64,000 bases of DNA from Amycolatopsis rifamycinica (GTDB taxonomy: Bacteria > Actinomycetota > Actinomycetes > Mycobacteriales > Pseudonocardiaceae), in the NCBI RefSeq assembly GCF_000695625.1, contig NZ_JMQI01000077.1, positions 124,001-188,000 on the forward strand, read 5' to 3'. The notes below the pieces were generated by a model. The model made no database searches. It was not told the DNA's origin and saw only the letters and a program-made list of their open reading frames with translations. Of the stretch, positions 58,679 to 64,000 are shown one piece after another; position 1 is the stretch's first letter, and the number at the start of each line of letters is the position of its first letter. Made by a program: the position numbers and the translations under genes.

Positions 58679-59892
58679 TAGTTCTTCTCCTCCAGAGCGG
58701 TCACGCCCGGCAGTTCCTTGCCTTCGAGGTACTCCAGCGAGGCCCCGCCGCCGGTGGAGATGTGCGAGAAGCCGTCCTCGGGCAGGCCCAGCTGCCGCAC
58801 CGCGGCCGCCGAGTCACCGCCGCCGACCACCGTGAACGCGTCGCTCTTCACGAGCGCCTCCGCGACGGCACGGGTGCCGCCCGAGAACGCCTCGAACTCG
58901 AACACGCCCATGGGGCCGTTCCAGAAGACGGTCGCGGCGTCGGCCAGCTTGCCCGCGAAGAGTTCGCGGGTCTCCGGGCCGATGTCGAGGCCCTCGCGGT
59001 CGGCCGGGATCGCGGTCGCGGCGACGACCTCGTGCTCGGCGTCGGCCGCGAACCCCGTGGCGGCCAGGACGTCCACCGGCAGCACCAGTTCGACGCCGCG
59101 CTTCTCGGCCTCGGCGAGGAAGCCCTTCACCTGGTCGAGCTGGTCGGCCTGCAGCAGGGAGTTGCCGACCTCGTGGCCCTGGGCCTTGAGGAAGGTGTAC
59201 GCCATGCCGCCGCCGATGAGCAGCCGGTCGACCTTGGTCAGCAGGTTCGCGATGACGCCGAGCTTGTCGGACACCTTCGCGCCGCCGAGCACGACCACGT
59301 ACGGCCGCCGCACGTCGTCGGTCAGCTTCTTCAGCACGTCCAGCTCGGCCAGCACCAGGCCGCCCGCGTACGCCGGGAGCACCGAAGCGACCTCGTAGAC
59401 CGAGGCCTGCTTGCGGTGGACCACGCCGAAGCCGTCGGAGACGAACGCGCCGCCCGGGACGAGCGCGCCCAGCTCGGCGGCCAGCTCGGAGCGGTCCGCG
59501 GCGTCCTTGCTGGTCTCGCGCGCGTCGAAGCGCACGTTCTCCAACAGGACGACGCCGCCGTCGGCCAGGCCGCCGGTCAGCGCCTTGGCGGACTCGCCGA
59601 CCAGGTCACCGGCCAGCGCGACCTCGGCGCCGAGCAGCTCCGAAAGCCGCTTGGCGACGGGCGCGAGGGTGTACTTCGGGTCCGGCTCGCCCTTGGGGCG
59701 GCCGAGGTGCGCGGTGACGACGACCTTCGCGCCCGCGTCGGCGAGCTTCTTGATCGTCGGCAGGGCGGCACGGACCCGGCCGTCGTCGGTGATGCGGTCG
59801 GAGTCGAGCGGGACGTTCAGGTCGCTGCGCACGAGCACGTAGCGGCCCTGAACGCCCTCGCCCAGCAGGTCGTCGAGGTTCTTGACGCTCAT
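58678..59892 (-). CDS. pgk: Phosphoglycerate kinase
   Basis: A 404-residue glycolytic kinase. VLVRSDLNVPLD opens it, AHLGRPKGEPD follows, and the nucleotide loop is VVGGGDSAAAVRQLG near the C-terminus. It makes ATP from 1,3-bisphosphoglycerate. The ATG at 59892 gives the standard length and lies five bases after the gap stop; the open frame upstream is not used. Confidence 0.96.
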   Translation of the reverse strand: MSVKNLDDLLGEGVQGRYVLVRSDLNVPLDSDRITDDGRVRAALPTIKKLADAGAKVVVTAHLGRPKGEPDPKYTLAPVAKRLSELLGAEVALAGDLVGESAKALTGGLADGGVVLLENVRFDARETSKDAADRSELAAELGALVPGGAFVSDGFGVVHRKQASVYEVASVLPAYAGGLVLAELDVLKKLTDDVRRPYVVVLGGAKVSDKLGVIANLLTKVDRLLIGGGMAYTFLKAQGHEVGNSLLQADQLDQVKGFLAEAEKRGVELVLPVDVLAATGFAADAEHEVVAATAIPADREGLDIGPETRELFAGKLADAATVFWNGPMGVFEFEAFSGGTRAVAEALVKSDAFTVVGGGDSAAAVRQLGLPEDGFSHISTGGGASLEYLEGKELPGVTALEEKN

Positions 59893-59897
59893 CGGGT

Positions 59898-60902
<1,005 letters not shown>

Positions 60903-61443
60903 TGCTGCCACTCCTCTGAGGATCGGCCGGGACCCCCGGCCGTGACTTGCGGGCTCGCGGCCACCCTAGCGTGCGGGCATGCGCGTCCCTGACTGCCCTG
61001 ACGAGACTTCCACCACTTGGCGAACGGGTCAAGAATCGATTAAGAAGCCGAGGCGTCACCGGGGGTGCTCCGGGCCGGGCGACGGCAGCCGGCGCCGGCG
61101 AGCGGAACGCCGGGTGCGGACCCGGTTCCGGCTGGAAGCGACGGCAACGGCGACGATCCGGCGAGGGCGCGCGGGCGGGCGAGAATCCGGGCTTGACCGA
61201 TTCAGCCACCCGGCGGCCGCGGGGGCCGATGGAGGGCGCTCCGGGGGCGGGACGTGAGGTCGATGACTCGACCGATCCAGCGACCCGGGAGCCCCTCCGC
61301 AGCCTTCGCGGCCGGGGTCGCGCCGGCGGCCCCGGCGGCACGGGAGCCGGCCCCCGTTCAGCCCGCCAGCTCGCGCTCCAGGCACGGATCCGGCCCCCGT
61401 TCAGCCGCCGGTTCGCCCTCCAGGCACGGGATCCGGCCACGGC
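60903..61443. other. 541-base gap between gap and the winged-helix gene
   Basis: It holds the gap promoter region on the left and, at 61356-61443, copies of the 3' end of the winged-helix gene. Open frames here are long but have no ribosome sites, are Arg/Gly/Pro-rich low-complexity and overlap one another, so I do not call a gene. Confidence 0.6.
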
Positions 61444-61463
61444 TCAGCCCGCCAGCTCGCGCT
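61356..61463. repeat. Tandem copies of the 3' end of the winged-helix gene
   Basis: A 42-43 base unit that starts with CTGGAGCGCGAGCTGGCGGG (minus strand, ending of the gene plus its stop) occurs three times: in the gene end (about 61420-61463), then at about 61378-61420 and 61336-61378, the middle copy more divergent. Confidence 0.65.
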
Positions 61464-62625
61464 CCAGCGGCGTGCGGAAGCGCGGCACCGCCCGGATCTC
61501 CCCGAACCACTTCGCGCACCGCTCCGCCTCCGCATCCACCAGCGCGCGGGTCTCCGCGTCCACCTCCTCCAGCAGCCTGAACACCACCTCCCCCGAGGCA
61601 CGCTGGGCCCAGCCGCCGACCACCCGGCCGGACGCCCACACCGTCGGGCCGATGTTGCCGCTGCGGTCGAACAGGGCCGCGCGGTGCGGGCCGAGGAACC
61701 ACTCGCGGTCCTGCCAGCCCATCGGGGTCGGGTCCAGTGCCGGCAGGAACGCCACCCACGGGGCCGGCACCGGCACCGGGTCGAGGTCGTCCGCCAGCGC
61801 CACGCCCGGCACGCCCTCGATGTCGACCTCCACCGGCGACACCGCCGCCAGCGCCTTCTTCGTCTGGCCCGCCGTCCAGCCCGTCCACCACCGCAGGTCG
61901 GACACCGGCGCCGGGCCGTACGCGCGCAGCCACCGGCGGGCCAGCTCCGCCCGGGCCTCCTCCGCGCCCCACGGTGGCAGCCCGCCCGGGACCCACTCGT
62001 CCAGCGGGTGCCACACGTACTGGGTGCTGAGCCAGCTGCCGCGGGGACGGCCGCGGACGATCCGGCCGCCCGCCGCCAGGAGGAACAGCACCCGGCTCGT
62101 CACGTTGCCGATGGCCTCGTACGGCTTGCCCGCCGCCATCAGCAGCTGCTGGCGCAGGCGGGGCTCGTCTTCGCTCAGCTGCTGCGCCGTCGCCGAACCG
62201 CGGGCGCGCAGGGCCGCTTCGACCGACGCCTCGACGTCGGCCAGCCACGCCCCCGGCTCCGGCACGTTCTCCGGGTGCCCCTGCTGCCCGAGGTGCTGCT
62301 CCAGCAGCTTCCGCTGCTTGACCTCGATGTCCGCCGAGCAGCCCGCCTGCACCAGCGCCGCCGTCTCCAGGCCGGTGACGAACACCGTGCGCCGCATGCC
62401 CAGCAACCGCAGCAGCGAACGCTCCTCGTAGAGCGCGCGCTCGACATCGGGCACCGCCGGACCGGCGAGCCGCGCGGACGCGGACAGGTGGACCGTCGCC
62501 GGGTCGGTGGCGTGCAGCGCGACGACCCCGGCGACGGCGTCGGCCACCGAGGCCGCGGGCGCGGCGAGGTGGTGGCGGACGGCGAGGCGGGCCCGGCGCT
62601 GGTCGGTGCTGATCTTCGGAGGCAC
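61444..62625 (-). CDS. Winged-helix protein of the AlkZ/YcaQ-like (HTH_42) family
   Basis: A 393-residue protein of three tandem winged-helix-like domains. The N-terminal motif is LHATDPATVHLSASARL (about residues 37-53), which aligns with the catalytic motif region of AlkZ DNA glycosylases, and WLRAYGPAPVSDLRWWTGW with WGAEEARAELARRWL marks the middle. Relatives in Streptomyces remove bulky lesions made by their own antibiotics. The His in place of the AlkZ Gln means activity is uncertain. The GTG at 62625 has AGGA eight bases upstream. The 3' end is duplicated downstream. Confidence 0.75.
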   Translation of the reverse strand: MPPKISTDQRRARLAVRHHLAAPAASVADAVAGVVALHATDPATVHLSASARLAGPAVPDVERALYEERSLLRLLGMRRTVFVTGLETAALVQAGCSADIEVKQRKLLEQHLGQQGHPENVPEPGAWLADVEASVEAALRARGSATAQQLSEDEPRLRQQLLMAAGKPYEAIGNVTSRVLFLLAAGGRIVRGRPRGSWLSTQYVWHPLDEWVPGGLPPWGAEEARAELARRWLRAYGPAPVSDLRWWTGWTAGQTKKALAAVSPVEVDIEGVPGVALADDLDPVPVPAPWVAFLPALDPTPMGWQDREWFLGPHRAALFDRSGNIGPTVWASGRVVGGWAQRASGEVVFRLLEEVDAETRALVDAEAERCAKWFGEIRAVPRFRTPLERELAG

Positions 62626-62685
62626 CCCGTTTTCCTACCACCGGGCACCGACAAAACCGGCTGGTCGTCTGCCGCGACCGGGCGA

Positions 62686-62691
62686 TAGCCT
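62686..62691 (+). promoter_or_regulatory. -10 box of leaderless lysE transcript
   Basis: TAGCCT, six bases before the ATG at 62698. Confidence 0.45.
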
Positions 62692-62697
62692 CGCGAG

Positions 62698-63342
62698 ATG
62701 GTCTCCGGCACGCATTTGGCGGCCTTCGCCGCGCTGACGTTCCTCATGATCGTGGTTCCCGGGCCGAGCGTGCTGTTCACGATCAGCCGCGCGCTCACCG
62801 TCGGGCGGCGCGACGCGCTGCTCACCGTCGTCGGCAACTCCGCGGGTGTGTACACGCAGGTCGTCGCGGTCGCGTTCGGCCTCGGCGCGCTGGTGACGAC
62901 GTCCGCGGCGGTGTTCACCGCGATCAAGGTCGGCGGCGCGGTCTACCTGGTGTACCTGGGGATGCAGGCCGTGCGCCACCGCCGGAAGCTGAGCGACGCG
63001 ATGGCCGCGAAGGTGCGCGCCACGCCCGGGCGCGTGCTGACCGTGCTGCGGGACGGCTTCGTCGTGGGCTTCGCGAACCCGAAGTCGATCGTCTTCCTGG
63101 CCGCGCTGCTGCCCCAGTTCGTCGACCCCGCCGCCGGGTCGGTCCCGGCCCAGATGCTCCTGCTCGGGCTGTGCCTGCCCGCGATCGCGCTGGCCACCGA
63201 CAGCGCGTGGGCGCTGGTCGCCGGCACGGCCCGCGCGTGGTTCGCCCGGTCGCCGAAGCGGCTGGAAATGGTCGGCGGCACCGGCGGTCTCGTCATGATC
63301 GGCCTGGGCACCACGCTGGCCTTCACGGGCCGGGGTGACTGA
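62698..63342 (+). CDS. LysE-family translocator
   Basis: A 214-residue exporter with six helices. The family pattern is ALTFLMIVVPGPSVLFTISR near the start, GVYTQVVAVAFGLGAL, and GFVVGFANPKSIVFLAALLP in the middle. LysE/RhtB proteins export amino acids or homoserine lactones. The ATG at 62698 fits the leaderless pattern. The 3' end overlaps the convergent ArsR-like gene by 20 bases. Confidence 0.9.
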   Translation: MVSGTHLAAFAALTFLMIVVPGPSVLFTISRALTVGRRDALLTVVGNSAGVYTQVVAVAFGLGALVTTSAAVFTAIKVGGAVYLVYLGMQAVRHRRKLSDAMAAKVRATPGRVLTVLRDGFVVGFANPKSIVFLAALLPQFVDPAAGSVPAQMLLLGLCLPAIALATDSAWALVAGTARAWFARSPKRLEMVGGTGGLVMIGLGTTLAFTGRGD

Positions 63343-63691
63343 GCACCAGGTCGAGCAACCCCGGGAAGGCGGCGTCGAATTCGGGACGCCGCAGGCGGTT
63401 GAGCCGCCGCGGGCCTTCGTCGCGCTGTTCGATCAGGCCCGCCGCGCGCAGCACGGCGAAGTGGTGGCTGCGGGTCGCCTTGGCCACCGGCAGGTCGAAC
63501 GTGCCGCACGCCTTCGTCCACTCCGGCACGGCCGCCAGCTCGCGCAGGATGCTGCGGCGCACCGGATCGGCGACCGCGGCCAAGGCGTCCTGCAGCGAAA
63601 CCTGCGCCGGGACCGCGTGCGTGAGCCCGCGCGCCCGCGCAGTGCCCGACGATTGGTTCGACGATTGGTTCGATGATTGTCGTACACTCAT
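63323..63691 (-). CDS. ArsR-like winged-helix regulator
   Basis: A 122-residue regulator. The domain runs from ALAAVADPVRRSILRELA to FDLPVAKATRSHHFAVLRAAG, with the wing RRLNRLRRPEFD. The N-terminus has a repeated NQSS pattern encoded by a 12-base tandem repeat at about 63647-63676. The ATG at 63691 has GGAGG eight bases upstream; the ATG at 63706 follows TACAGT by five bases. It is divergent from the NTF2-like gene and probably controls it. Confidence 0.85.
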   Translation of the reverse strand: MSVRQSSNQSSNQSSGTARARGLTHAVPAQVSLQDALAAVADPVRRSILRELAAVPEWTKACGTFDLPVAKATRSHHFAVLRAAGLIEQRDEGPRRLNRLRRPEFDAAFPGLLDLVLSHPGP

Positions 63692-63726
63692 CTGGTCGAC
63701 CTCCATCGAACACTGTAGGAGCAGCG

Positions 63727-64000
63727 ATGCCCCGGCACCTCGAAGCCACTTTCGGCCCCGACGCGCGCAACCGACTCGGCGAAGCTGCCGAGCCCGGCCG
63801 GGAGGGGGCGCTGGCCGCGCTCGAATCCTTCTACTACGCCTTCAACCAGCGCGATCTCGAGGTATTCCGCCGGGTCTGGACGCGCGATCCCCTGGCCCAG
63901 CTGAACAACCCGCTCGGCGGCATCCTCCGCGGCGGCGAAGCGATCACCGAGCTGTACGACCGCGTCTTCCACGGCCCCGCCCGCGTCACCGTCACGTTGG
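63727..64000 (+). CDS. SnoaL/NTF2-like protein, cut by the window end
   Basis: The first 91 residues of a small cone-fold protein: ALAALESFYYAFNQRDLEVF is the first helix, with RVWTRDPLAQLNNPLGG as the loop and GEAITELYDRVF as the next helix. The ATG has AGGAG six bases upstream. Divergent from an ArsR-like regulator 35 bases away. The C-terminus lies outside the window. Confidence 0.75.
   Translation, partial: MPRHLEATFGPDARNRLGEAAEPGREGALAALESFYYAFNQRDLEVFRRVWTRDPLAQLNNPLGGILRGGEAITELYDRVFHGPARVTVTL

Noticed and set aside
60947..62431. A rightward frame of about 490 codons between gap and the winged-helix gene
   Set aside because: Low-complexity Arg/Ser/Pro sequence, no ribosome site, antisense to the winged-helix gene for half its length.
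63647..63676. CRISPR-like or satellite repeat at GATTGGTTCGAC
   Set aside because: Only two and a half 12-base copies, inside the coding start of the ArsR-like gene, giving NQSS repeats. A local slippage product.

Overview
The window is high-GC actinomycete chromosome. Third-codon positions are strongly G/C, GTG starts are common, and many starts look leaderless. The gene content (RbpA, SufR-type suf operon, MptB, OpcA next to zwf, HelD/HelR) and the style of the intergenic repeats point to Pseudonocardiaceae, most likely Amycolatopsis or a close relative. The genus is inferred from gene content and was not tested by alignment. I see no rRNA, tRNA, CRISPR array, insertion sequence or complete prophage.

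Layout. (a) 1-7.1 kb: the start of a secreted protein, a dNTPase-like HD protein, a PASTA lipoprotein-like protein, an ArsR/SRPBCC pair, an EAL-CBS-GGDEF protein with degenerate motifs, and a lower-GC TIR-domain gene. (b) 7.1-15.4 kb: a TetR/glycosyltransferase pair, then a leftward four-gene operon (NTF2-like, DUF1214, SDR, sulfotransferase) divergent from cysD-cysNC, which makes the sulfate donor PAPS. Together they look like a sulfation locus. (c) 15.4-24.4 kb: VOC protein, methyltransferase, a two-component system, Lrp/EamA pair, snapalysin, UbiB-like kinase, a signal-peptidase-like protein without its catalytic Ser and Lys, YnfA and a DUF4184 protein.

(d) 24.4-30.9 kb: the leftward sufR-sufB-sufD-sufC-sufS-sufU-sufT operon for Fe-S cluster assembly, with a candidate SufR operator over the start. 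(e) 30.9-45.1 kb: mptB, an ABC exporter, ctaA, a desaturase, a small accessory patch (secreted 59-residue peptide, unknown 400-residue protein, 63-residue membrane protein), an ATP-grasp pair, qor, an FKBP lipoprotein, HelR and ctaB. (f) 45.3-53.5 kb: rightward tkt-tal-pgi-zwf-opcA-pgl, a pentose-phosphate operon with overlapping stops and starts. Parts d-f follow the gene order seen in mycobacteria, with extra genes inserted between ctaA and ctaB.

(g) 53.6-57.1 kb: a TetR regulator divergent from a Tet(X)-like flavin monooxygenase, an orphan histidine kinase, and a block of CACGCGTGAT repeats. (h) 57.1-60.9 kb: rbpA, secG and the leftward glycolytic operon gap-pgk-tpiA. (i) 61.4-64 kb: a winged-helix (AlkZ-like) protein whose 3' end is tandemly copied, a LysE exporter, and an ArsR-like regulator divergent from an NTF2-like gene cut by the window edge.

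Most of the window is housekeeping. The stretches that most deserve attention are the TIR gene (5.8-7.1 kb), the sulfation locus (9-15.4 kb), the small-gene patch at 36.5-38.3 kb, and several regulatory palindromes.
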